Shown: positions 1-6,061 of the stretch, in pieces
Numbering within the stretch: position 1 is the first letter of the stretch
Layout: every line of letters starts with the position of its first letter
NCBI GenBank assembly: GCA_026692885.1
Contig: JAPLNJ010000340.1
Span: forward strand, 1 to 6,832
Direction: 5' to 3'
Origin: Planctomycetota bacterium
GTDB lineage: Bacteria > Planctomycetota > Planctomycetia > Pirellulales > Pirellulaceae
Length of the DNA: 6,832 nucleotides
Translations under genes and position numbers: made by a program
The notes under the pieces: generated by a model
Databases searched by the model: none
The model's input: only the letters and a program-made list of their open reading frames with translations
Told to the model about the DNA's origin: nothing

Positions 1-29
1 CTGTAAAGAAATAACCTGGCAGATCGGTG

Positions 30-88
30 GTGGGACGGATTGGCACTTCGGCCCCGAAACATCGGGCCGAAGTGCCAATCCGTCCTAC
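30..88. repeat. Long palindromic repeat (perfect 22-bp arms, 9-nt loop)
   Basis: The left arm at 33-54 is the exact reverse complement of the right arm at 64-85, with a 9-nt loop at 55-63. The stem extends outward to 30/88 if one G-U pair (32/86) is allowed, giving 25 pairs. The core motif is CCAATCCGTCC on the right arm and its complement on the left. From memory, this motif recurs between genes in many planctomycete genomes, but the recurrence cannot be tested here. No T-run follows on either strand, so it is not a classic intrinsic terminator. It ends 54 nt before the start of the secreted hydrolase gene. It could be a REP- or MITE-like element, or a structured RNA in the leader of that gene. 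Confidence 0.85.
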
Positions 89-128
89 GGTCAAACTGCG
101 GACTTGTTCTTTTCCAGCCACTTACTCC

Positions 129-134
129 AAGAGG
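129..134 (+). promoter_or_regulatory. Ribosome binding site that fixes the start at 142
   Basis: AAGAGG lies 7 nt before the ATG at 142, which opens directly into a textbook signal peptide. The in-frame ATG at 40 lies inside the palindromic repeat and has no such site, so 142 is the preferred start. Confidence 0.7.
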
Positions 135-141
135 CAACCCC

Positions 142-3100
142 ATGTTTAGCTCGTGCCTGCTCGTGCTGCTGCTGGCCGTGTCCGCGGCGGAACCAGACCC
201 TGCCGTCCTGAAGAATGGCGGTTTCGAAGCGGTCGGCGATGCCCGCCCAGGGGCCGATGGCCTGGTGAACGGCTGGAAGCTCGCCCAACCGCCGCGGGTG
301 CCAACAGGCTGGACGCCCAATCCGGCATATCCCGGTGAGCTGGCCGTGATCGAGTCCCCCACGGGCAGGCCCGGTGCTCACAGCGGCCAGCGGTTCATCC
401 GCATCTCGGCGTCCCAGCGTGATGCTCACCTGTACCAGATGTGCGCAGGACTCGATCCGGCTCAATGGTATCGGGTCTCGGCCTGGGTGCGCGGCGGCGC
501 GGTGTCGGTGAGTTTCTACGAGTACTTTGCCTCTGGAAAGATCGGCGGACAACAGGTTCTGCAGTCGACCATCGAACAGGCAGGCTGGAAGCGGATCGAG
601 GGGTTCTATCGCCCGACGGCCGACGGCTATCTGCGTTCCGCGTTAGCCATCACCGTGCCGCCCGGACACAGCGCCGAAGTGGACGACGTGGCCATCGAGC
701 CGCTGGATTTGCCGGCGGTGTCGGCCGGGCCTGACATCGGGCTGGAGATCGACACAGTGCGGCTCGTCATTTCGTCCGCGGGCCTGCTCCGCGAGTTTCG
801 CTCGAAGCCGTCGGGCAAGGACTACGCGGTCGCCGGAACGCCGGTGTCCGTGCTGCACGCGGTCTGCCACGGCGTCGCTACGCCCCTGCACAGCCTGACC
901 CGCGCAGGGGACGTCATCCAAGCGCAGTTCCTCGATCCCGAGGTCCGTGCCACCCTGCGTGTTTCGCCGCGCAAGCACCACCTGCTGTTCGAAGTTCTCG
1001 ACGTTCAGCCGGCGGGCGTGGAGGAGCTGACCCTCCGTCTCCCGGTTCGCCGACTGGCCGCGGTCGGAGAAGCTTTCAACGCCACCTACGACGATCAGTT
1101 CGGGGTTTGCCTGCTGGGCGTCACGGAAAACACAAACCAGCAGACTGTCTCCCACGGCGCAGACGTCCTCAGCCTCGCCGTGCGGTGTACCAGCCGCCAC
1201 GGGATGGCCGGCGCACGGTTCGCGCTGGTGGCTGCGAACCGAGATCGTTTCGAACCGGCGATCATGGAGGCGGAGCGGGAAAACGGTCTGCCATGTCCCA
1301 TGTTGGAGGGCAAGTGGGCCCGGAGTTCCGAGCCGGTCCGGCGGTCGTACCTCTTTATGGTCGATGCCAAGGAGAGCAACATCGACCGGATCATCGAGTA
1401 CGCGAAGCTGGGCAACTTCGGGACGATCATCTTCCTGAAAGAAAACTGGCTGGCCACACACGGCCATTTTCGGGTCAATACGAACAACTTCCCGGACGGC
1501 ATCGCCAGCCTGAAGCGCGCGGTGGCGAAGATCCATGCCGCGGGCCTGGGCGCCGGAGTCCACGCCTTTGGCCCCTCGATTTCACCCAATGATCCGTACA
1601 TCACTCCCCAGCCCGACGACCGTCTGGCCTCCATCGCTTGCCCGCCGCTGGCCGAGGCGGTGGACGAGAAAACGACCGTGCTGGTGCTCGCCGACGAGCC
1701 CAGTCTTCCGCCCAAAGCACCTCGCAACGACGCCTTTCCCGGCTACCACATTCGCATCAATGACGAGCTGATTCGGTATCAGAGTCTGGAACTCGGACCG
1801 ACACCGCGGCTGGTCGGCTGTCAGCGCGGGGCGCTGGGCACGAAGGCGGCACCTCACGCCCAGGGGGCCCCGATCAAGGGCTTACTCTCGATGTGGGATT
1901 TCTTTCTCGTCGACCCCGACAGCACGCTGGCCGACGAACTCACCACCCACTTCGCTGCGGTGTTCAACGAGTGCGATTTCGATCTGGTCTACTTTGATGC
2001 CAGCGATGGCATCGACGACGCTTACCTCGACCGCTGGTACTATCTCAACAAGCTGCACCTGGGCTATTACCGCAAGTTCAAGAAAGACGTGCTCTATCAG
2101 ACGAGCAACGGCACGGGCAGCGACTTGGTCTGGCACATCGTCCCTCGCAGTGCCTCGGCTGACGGCCACGGCGACCTGAAGAAGTACCTGGACGAGCGGC
2201 TGCCGGGGATGCAGGGCATGGCCGCGAACTTCACGCGTCCCGACGTCGGCTGGTACTACATGTTCGATGAGGTCCGGCCCGACCAGATCGAATATGTCTG
2301 TGCGAAGACGATCGGTCTGGACGGTTCGATTTCCATCGAGACCTCGCTGGCGACGATGGACCAGCACGCCCGTGCCCGGCAGATGATCGAGCTGGTCGGA
2401 CGTTACGAGCAGTGCCGGCTGGCCCGCGTCTTTCCCGAAAGCGTGCGCGAGCAACTGCGCGAGCCGGGCCAGGACTTCAAGCTCTTGGGCGACAGCCACG
2501 GCTGGCGACTCTACCGTGCCGCCTACGAGGAGCCGCGCTATGTGGAAGCGCTCGATGGCCGGCAGAACGTCTGGACCATCCGAAACGACCAGCCGGCCCC
2601 GTGCGGCCTGGGCCTCGAGATCGCGCGCGGCTCCCGCAATGTCCCGACGAGCGATTACGACCAGGCCGGTGCCATCACGCTCGAAGCCTTTGACGATGCG
2701 GCGGCGTTTCGGTGGGACGGCGAGGTCCGTGCCAAGGCTTACTTCCCCGGCTCGGATGTAACTATAACGACCGCGGGCGCTGCCAAACACGGTGTGAACG
2801 CAAAGTTGGCCGTGACGAGTCAGGGGGTGCGTGTCGGCACGGGCTGCGCGGTGTTGACCGCCACGAACACGGGGCCGCGCGGCGGGTGGTGTGCCGTCAC
2901 GAGGAAGTTCTCCCAGCCGGTCGACGCGAGCCGCTGCCAGGCCCTCGGGCTCTGGGTTCACGGCGACGGCCGAGGGGAGAACCTGCGTTTGCAATTGCAC
3001 GACGCGGTCGGCCGCAGCGCGATCTACAACGTGCCGGTGAGTTTCGCGGATTGGCGGCTGTGCGTGTTTCGGACGTCAGCGGCCACCGGATTCGACTGGT

Positions 3101-3474
3101 CGAGAATCGATCACTGCTTGATCTGGCTGCAAGGTCTGGCCGGCGACACGACGGTCGAAGTCCGACTCGACGACCTGCGCGGCCTGCCCCAGTTGCACCC
3201 CGCGCCGCCGCTGGTTCAGCCCACGGTGCAGGTCAACGGCCAGACCGTGACGCTGGCCGTCCGGCTCGACTCGATGCAGGCGCTGACCGCCGAGGGACCG
3301 GGCGGCATCCGCTTCTGGCCCGGTGGGATGCAACCCAGTCAGCCGGTCGCCGTCGCGGCCGGCGTGCTCAAGCTCGAACCGGGCGAAAATCGGATCACGT
3401 TCTCCGCCGACGAAACCACCGGGTATCCCGGCGACATCAACGTGCTGCTGTATCGGTTGTGGCCCCTGCCATGA
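142..3474 (+). CDS. Secreted multidomain protein with a glycoside-hydrolase-like TIM barrel
   Basis: This is a protein of about 1110 residues, probably exported and acting on a carbohydrate; the substrate is unknown. Residues 1-16 (MFSSCLLVLLLAVSAA) form a signal peptide with likely cleavage before EPDP. Residues about 22-190 (NGGFE start, YRVSAWVRGG, AEVDDVAIEP end) look like a CBM4/9-type galactose-binding fold. Residues about 200-395 resemble the beta-sandwich that precedes the catalytic domain in GH31/GH36-like enzymes. Residues about 400-735 form a barrel: a GNFGTIIFLKENW strand, then FPDGIASLKRAVAKIHAAGLGAGVH, then DFDLVYFDASDG (D619, D622) and FDEV (D709, E710) as catalytic candidates. 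A small beta insertion at about 512-581 carries RGALGT...H..GA. Residues about 861-1016 look like a second carbohydrate-binding module and the rest is Ig-like. The frame is also open from an ATG at 40, but that extension is translated repeat sequence. The fold is inferred from motifs, and the exact GH family is not recognised. Confidence 0.72.
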   Translation: MFSSCLLVLLLAVSAAEPDPAVLKNGGFEAVGDARPGADGLVNGWKLAQPPRVPTGWTPNPAYPGELAVIESPTGRPGAHSGQRFIRISASQRDAHLYQMCAGLDPAQWYRVSAWVRGGAVSVSFYEYFASGKIGGQQVLQSTIEQAGWKRIEGFYRPTADGYLRSALAITVPPGHSAEVDDVAIEPLDLPAVSAGPDIGLEIDTVRLVISSAGLLREFRSKPSGKDYAVAGTPVSVLHAVCHGVATPLHSLTRAGDVIQAQFLDPEVRATLRVSPRKHHLLFEVLDVQPAGVEELTLRLPVRRLAAVGEAFNATYDDQFGVCLLGVTENTNQQTVSHGADVLSLAVRCTSRHGMAGARFALVAANRDRFEPAIMEAERENGLPCPMLEGKWARSSEPVRRSYLFMVDAKESNIDRIIEYAKLGNFGTIIFLKENWLATHGHFRVNTNNFPDGIASLKRAVAKIHAAGLGAGVHAFGPSISPNDPYITPQPDDRLASIACPPLAEAVDEKTTVLVLADEPSLPPKAPRNDAFPGYHIRINDELIRYQSLELGPTPRLVGCQRGALGTKAAPHAQGAPIKGLLSMWDFFLVDPDSTLADELTTHFAAVFNECDFDLVYFDASDGIDDAYLDRWYYLNKLHLGYYRKFKKDVLYQTSNGTGSDLVWHIVPRSASADGHGDLKKYLDERLPGMQGMAANFTRPDVGWYYMFDEVRPDQIEYVCAKTIGLDGSISIETSLATMDQHARARQMIELVGRYEQCRLARVFPESVREQLREPGQDFKLLGDSHGWRLYRAAYEEPRYVEALDGRQNVWTIRNDQPAPCGLGLEIARGSRNVPTSDYDQAGAITLEAFDDAAAFRWDGEVRAKAYFPGSDVTITTAGAAKHGVNAKLAVTSQGVRVGTGCAVLTATNTGPRGGWCAVTRKFSQPVDASRCQALGLWVHGDGRGENLRLQLHDAVGRSAIYNVPVSFADWRLCVFRTSAATGFDWSRIDHCLIWLQGLAGDTTVEVRLDDLRGLPQLHPAPPLVQPTVQVNGQTVTLAVRLDSMQALTAEGPGGIRFWPGGMQPSQPVAVAAGVLKLEPGENRITFSADETTGYPGDINVLLYRLWPLP

Positions 3475-3653
3475 ATAAGGAAGCTGCCGCCTAATACGAG
3501 CGCTGGGCCCAGGAGTTGGCGGCGCAATTGAAGCTGGTGCAGGCCGGTTCTGCCGGGGCGATCATGGCCGAGGCCAACGCGGCCAGAACCATCGGCCAAT
3601 GGGAGCGCGGGCTACCGGCGTTGAAACTGAAGGCGTTGTTGAACGAGAGCTGA
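3471..3653 (+). pseudogene. Small 60-codon reading frame broken by an in-frame TAA
   Basis: The ATG at 3471 overlaps the stop of the hydrolase gene as ATGA, the usual form of translational coupling. The frame reads MNKEAAA, then TAA (3492-3494), then continues open for 52 more codons (YERWAQELAAQL... to ...LKLKALLNES) to a TGA at 3651-3653. The part after the stop has protein-like character: heptad-like helices rich in Ala, Leu and Glu, and a GC-rich third codon position like its neighbours. A single change of CAA, GAA or TAC to TAA would explain the break. AGGAG at 3511-3515 has no well-spaced start codon after it (TTG at 3528 is 12 nt away), so re-initiation is not obvious. I do not recognise the family. 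It could instead be a 7-codon leader followed by non-coding DNA, or contain a sequencing error. Confidence 0.4.
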
Positions 3654-3659
3654 GACCCC

Positions 3660-3712
3660 AGAGAGGAAGCCCCATGACCACCGCTGGCGTCTCACACGAC
3701 GAGCGTCCCTGA
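3660..3712 (+). other. Ribosome site plus ATG leading to a 12-codon stub
   Basis: An AGAGAGGAAG run is followed within a few bases by ATG at 3674, the same layout as the hydrolase start at 142. The frame ends after MTTAGVSHDERP at the TGA 3710-3712. From 3692 onward the same DNA encodes the C-terminus of the retropepsin-like gene on the other strand. The site looks like a genuine gene start whose body has been lost, but so short a frame could also arise by chance. Confidence 0.3.
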
Positions 3713-4135
3713 AAGCGAACCGCCAACCGCTGTCAAAGAGAGGTCCAGATCATTATCGACGAGAAAGTTGAGCCCCAAGATCACATCGCACGGCGGCGTC
3801 GGCTGCAAGGCAAACTTGGCCACGAAGACGCGCGGACCAGCCAAATCGATCTGCATTTCTCCCAGCTCACAAGGGACTCCTTGCCACGTCAAGGCCGCCA
3901 AACCGGCGCTGCCACGCAGACTCGTCGATACCGAGGACCACTTGAAGTTTCGGGCATGCCATACGGCGTAAGGGACGACACTGAGCGGCGCTCCGGTGTC
4001 CGTCATGCAACGACGGAGAATCGCTTGTCCATCGACCGTGGGGAAGCGGGCCATGATGATAGGGCGATACAGCAAGAGCGCGTCGCCACGATCCGTTCTA
4101 AACTTGGCCGTGAGGAAGTCGACGGGAAGGTCCAC
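3692..4135 (-). CDS. Retropepsin-like (clan AA) aspartic protease
   Basis: A 147-residue single-domain protein with the hallmarks of a retroviral-type aspartic protease. The catalytic motif is DTGAPLSVVP with the active Asp at residue 46. A flap-like stretch follows around residues 60-90. CDVILGLNFLVDNDLDLSL near residues 116-134 matches the hydrophobic-hydrophobic-Gly element that supports the active site. Such proteases work as homodimers, each chain giving one DTG. No signal peptide or membrane segment is seen, so a cytoplasmic role is likely. The start chosen is the GTG at 4135-4133, whose first G is the last base of the upstream gene's TAG stop. The frame is open further upstream, but that part is out-of-frame reading of the DUF5678-like gene and is Arg/Pro-rich. 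The substrate is unknown. The family call is firm from motifs; protease activity is inferred. Confidence 0.82.
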   Translation of the reverse strand: MDLPVDFLTAKFRTDRGDALLLYRPIIMARFPTVDGQAILRRCMTDTGAPLSVVPYAVWHARNFKWSSVSTSLRGSAGLAALTWQGVPCELGEMQIDLAGPRVFVAKFALQPTPPCDVILGLNFLVDNDLDLSLTAVGGSLSGTLVV

Positions 4136-4368
4136 TACTCGGGAACCTCCCGCAAAGGATCCAAAATCGCACAGTCGCACAGCTCGTGCGGCGGCCGTCC
4201 GGTGACGCGTTCGGCCTCGCGCAGGACCGCATCCAAGTCCGTGCCGTGGGCCACAATCCGACCGTGGAACGGCACGACGTACTGCCCCACGTACTCCTGT
4301 TGGACTTTCGGATCGGTGTTGGCCCAGAGGAGATCTTCTTCTTGCTGGCTGTGGACGATTTGGCTCAT
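4135..4368 (-). CDS. DUF5678-like small protein
   Basis: A 77-residue protein starting MSQIVHSQQEEDLLWAN. The core EYVGQYVVPFHGRIVAHGTD followed by LDAVLREAERVTG matches the pattern I know for DUF5678: an aromatic residue, a 'G-Y/W-V' strand, a short 'G-R/K-I-V-A-x-G' strand and then a helix. The ATG at 4368 has AGAGGA six bases upstream. The frame stays open to 4446, but that extension crosses the predicted promoter and is unlikely to be translated. The stop overlaps the protease start by one base, so the two are translated as a pair and probably act together. No catalytic residues are apparent. Roles as an adaptor, substrate or inhibitor of the protease are possible but unproven. Confidence 0.72.
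   Translation of the reverse strand: MSQIVHSQQEEDLLWANTDPKVQQEYVGQYVVPFHGRIVAHGTDLDAVLREAERVTGRPPHELCDCAILDPLREVPE
4140..4152 (-). promoter_or_regulatory. Ribosome site of the protease gene inside a small hairpin
   Basis: On the minus strand GGGAGG (4151-4146) lies 10 nt before the GTG start at 4135. It is contained in a 5-bp stem with a 3-nt loop (4140-4144 pairs with 4148-4152). The stem would hide the site unless a ribosome finishing the upstream gene opens it, which fits the 1-nt overlap of the two genes. Confidence 0.45.
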
Positions 4369-4374
4369 GGAACA

Positions 4375-4380
4375 TCCTCT
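4375..4380 (-). promoter_or_regulatory. Ribosome binding site of the DUF5678-like gene
   Basis: AGAGGA on the minus strand, with a 6-nt spacer to the ATG at 4368. It decides this start over the upstream in-frame ATG at 4446. Confidence 0.65.
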
Positions 4381-4387
4381 AAGAGCT

Positions 4388-4416
4388 ACTATAACGCCCG
4401 CTGCCATCGACGTGAA
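4388..4416 (-). promoter_or_regulatory. Candidate sigma-70-type promoter for the DUF5678/protease pair
   Basis: On the minus strand TTCACG (4416-4411) is followed after 17 nt by TATAGT (4393-4388), about 20 nt before the start codon. The -10 matches 5 of 6 consensus bases and the -35 matches 4 of 6. The short distance implies a leader of only about 13 nt. This is a pattern match only. Confidence 0.45.
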
Positions 4417-4480
4417 GGTCAGCGCGCTCGTCTGGTGCCGGCGCAACGGGTGACCCTACCAAGCCGACGGTTCAGCCGCA

Positions 4481-4541
4481 ATTGCGATTGGCTGGCGTCG
4501 CCGACCGGGAGTTTGGACATTGGCTTGACCGTATTGCGATT
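4481..4541. promoter_or_regulatory. Repeated ATTGCGATT sites, possible antitoxin operator
   Basis: The 9-mer ATTGCGATT occurs at 4481-4489 and 4533-4541, in the same orientation. The first copy overlaps a 10-bp palindrome, CGCAATTGCG, at 4477-4486. The second lies between the -35 and -10 of the predicted antitoxin promoter. Ribbon-helix-helix antitoxins usually repress their own promoter by binding short repeated sites, so these are reasonable operator candidates. Confidence 0.35.
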
Positions 4542-4552
4542 TGCAGTACAAT
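4525..4552 (+). promoter_or_regulatory. Promoter of the toxin-antitoxin operon
   Basis: TTGACC (4525-4530), a 16-nt spacer and TACAAT (4547-4552). Each hexamer matches 5 of 6 consensus bases. It lies about 35 nt before the antitoxin ATG at 4587 and points into the operon. Confidence 0.6.
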
Positions 4553-4586
4553 TCGGGCATCTTGGTGTTATGCAGGGAGCCTTACG

Positions 4587-4892
4587 ATGGCGAAACCACG
4601 TTCTACGAAGCGGTCCGATAACCCAGCCCGTCCGAGCCCGCTGATGGTGCGGTTGGACGAAGAAAGCAAGACTTGCTTGGTCCAGGCGGCCCAATTGCGG
4701 CGAGTCAGCCTCAGCGATTATGTGCGGACGGTAACGGTGGCGCAAGCGCGGCGCGAGGTCTTGGCGGCTGGTGAACGAACCTTGGCGCTCACAGCGGATG
4801 AGCAACTGGCGTTCTGGAACGCTTTGAACGAGACGCCGACGCTGACCGCAGCTCAACGGCGGCTGGGCGCCACGATGCGAGGCGAGCGGTGA
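4587..4892 (+). CDS. DUF1778-family ribbon-helix-helix antitoxin (TacA-like)
   Basis: A 101-residue protein, normal for the family. Residues about 17-59 (SPLMVRLDEESKTCLVQAAQ, then VSLSDYVRTVTVAQA) form the ribbon-helix-helix DNA-binding fold. The C-terminal part, including LALTADEQLAFWNALNE, corresponds to the segment that wraps the partner toxin and blocks its active site. In known pairs the antitoxin neutralises the acetyltransferase and represses the operon. The ATG at 4587 has AGGGAG 7 nt upstream and sits just after a good promoter; the frame is open further up but would cross that promoter. The stop overlaps the toxin start by four bases (GTGA). The basic N-terminal tail (residues 2-16) is Lys/Arg-rich and may contact DNA. 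Confidence 0.85.
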   Translation: MAKPRSTKRSDNPARPSPLMVRLDEESKTCLVQAAQLRRVSLSDYVRTVTVAQARREVLAAGERTLALTADEQLAFWNALNETPTLTAAQRRLGATMRGER

Positions 4893-5413
4893 GCCGCATT
4901 TCGTTTCTTGACGGTTTTCGACTGGAGCGGCTGAAACGTGACCATCCCCGCGGCCGATTCCGCTGCGGGCAGGACGAGGTGGAGCGGTGGCTGGCGACCA
5001 ATGCCCTCCAGCATCAAGAGAAGCAACTCTCGGTCACGAAGGTTTTGGTCGACCGGGATGGCTCCATCGCCGGCCACTACACATTGGCTACGGGGCAGGT
5101 CGATTTTAATGAGTTGCCGGCTGACTTGGTCAAACACCTGCCGCGTCGCGTGCTGCCGGTGGCCATCTTGGCTTGGCTGGGAGTGAGCAAAGTCTCCCAG
5201 GGACAAGGGCTGGGAAGACTGCTGATGGCGCAGGCCTTACGCGACTGCTACGAAGCCGGCCAGACGTTCGCGTTCATTGCGGTGATCCTGGATTGCGTGA
5301 ACGACGCCGCTAAGGCATTCTACCAACAGTGGGACTTCGAACCCCTGCCGGGCCATCCCTATCGGCTGTTCCTCAGCGCCAAACGTCTCGAAGCAATGAT
5401 GGAGGGTCCGTGA
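4889..5413 (+). CDS. GNAT acetyltransferase toxin (TacT-like)
   Basis: A 174-residue GNAT-fold protein, the usual length for toxins of this class. Characterised relatives transfer acetyl from acetyl-CoA to the amino group of aminoacyl-tRNA and stop translation. Visible features: the family opening FRCGQDEVERWL (24-35), the central strand AGHYTLATG (61-69), the acetyl-CoA-binding loop QGQGLGR (104-110) followed by a helix, and AKAFYQQWDF (141-150) with the probable catalytic Tyr145. The start is the GTG at 4889, inside the GTGA overlap with the antitoxin stop, which ensures coupled translation. One oddity is that the usual FYxxxGF motif reads FYQQWDF, with Asp at the Gly position. The frame is full length and shows no sign of inactivation. 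Its tRNA target cannot be told from sequence. Confidence 0.85.
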   Translation: MSRISFLDGFRLERLKRDHPRGRFRCGQDEVERWLATNALQHQEKQLSVTKVLVDRDGSIAGHYTLATGQVDFNELPADLVKHLPRRVLPVAILAWLGVSKVSQGQGLGRLLMAQALRDCYEAGQTFAFIAVILDCVNDAAKAFYQQWDFEPLPGHPYRLFLSAKRLEAMMEGP

Positions 5414-5425
5414 CGATCGCTCACC

Positions 5426-6061
5426 GTGGCTGGCCCCGCGGCGTTCGTCCAAGCCGGCCGCAGCGCTATCGTGGAAGGACAAGTCTACGACCTGATCATC
5501 AACGGGCGCTGGCAAGCCTGCCAAGCCGACGCCCCGGCCACGCTGAAGCTCCAGGTGCGCCGCATCACCGCGCCCGACGAAGTGCTGCTCGATGGCCGAC
5601 CGCTGGCCACGATCCCGGCCGATACACCCAACGAAGCCACACTCGCGTTCGAGATTCCCCCGGACCGTCTAGCCAAGGTCAACCGCGTGACCCTGCGCGC
5701 GGCGATCAAACGGGGGAGCGACCGGGACAACGTCAGCGTCGGCCCAATCTGGCTGGAGTACAAGCATCGCAAGATCTACGATCTGCGCTACCCGACGTTC
5801 GAACGCCACCACATCGGCGACGCTCCTGGGACGCAGTACCAGCCCGAGAGAGAGACCGCTACTTCTGCCTGCCCTGAGTCGGCGTTGAATGCCGAACCGC
5901 CGCCAATCGCCAGCGGCAAAACACTCGTGGTTGCCCGTTCGCGCGGCAACCAGCCGACCGCGAGGCAAGTAAACGGCAATCGCGTGCTTGTCGCCTTGAA
6001 TGCCCCCATCCCCCCGTTCCCCGCAACAGCAACCGATCGGCGGCAACGTGGCGCCAAGTAA
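5426..6061 (+). CDS. Open frame holding an orphan C-terminal domain, probable gene remnant
   Basis: The frame follows the toxin stop directly (12 nt) and is in the same phase; the first possible start is GTG at 5426. Residues 1-132 look like genuine protein. They are beta-rich, with EGQVYDLIINGRW, LKLQVRRITAPDEVLLDGRP, LAKVNRVTLRAAI and DNVSVGPIWLEYKHRKIYDL, and their third codon positions are GC-rich. This resembles the last beta-sandwich domain of a large secreted protein rather than a complete small one: it has no signal peptide, no N-terminal domain and no well-spaced ribosome site (GGAGGG at 5401-5406 is about 19 nt away). After residue 132 (about 5821) codon use and composition lose their protein character, and the frame runs on to the TAA at 6059-6061 probably by chance. 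I do not recognise the family. It may be a pseudogene, or may be expressed as a third gene of the toxin operon. Confidence 0.42.
   Translation: MAGPAAFVQAGRSAIVEGQVYDLIINGRWQACQADAPATLKLQVRRITAPDEVLLDGRPLATIPADTPNEATLAFEIPPDRLAKVNRVTLRAAIKRGSDRDNVSVGPIWLEYKHRKIYDLRYPTFERHHIGDAPGTQYQPERETATSACPESALNAEPPPIASGKTLVVARSRGNQPTARQVNGNRVLVALNAPIPPFPATATDRRQRGAK

Noticed and set aside
643..1563. Long open frame (306 codons) on the minus strand inside the hydrolase gene
   Set aside because: It is an antisense frame in GC-rich coding DNA. Its translation is rich in Arg, Gly and His, has no domain-like pattern, and the opposite strand has clear protein motifs.
1882..3000. Long open frame (372 codons) on the minus strand inside the hydrolase gene
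   Set aside because: Same reason: low-complexity, Arg/Val/Ala-rich translation opposite a strand with strong domain signals.
4136..4375. N-terminal extension of the protease frame to an ATG at 4375
   Set aside because: The added 80 residues are out-of-frame reading of the DUF5678-like gene and Arg/Pro-rich; the GTG at 4135 has a ribosome site and an overlap with the upstream stop.
3881..4453. Plus-strand open frame across the DUF5678/retropepsin pair
   Set aside because: The minus strand carries the DTG protease motif and the DUF5678-like core; the plus frame has no recognisable motif and no ribosome site.
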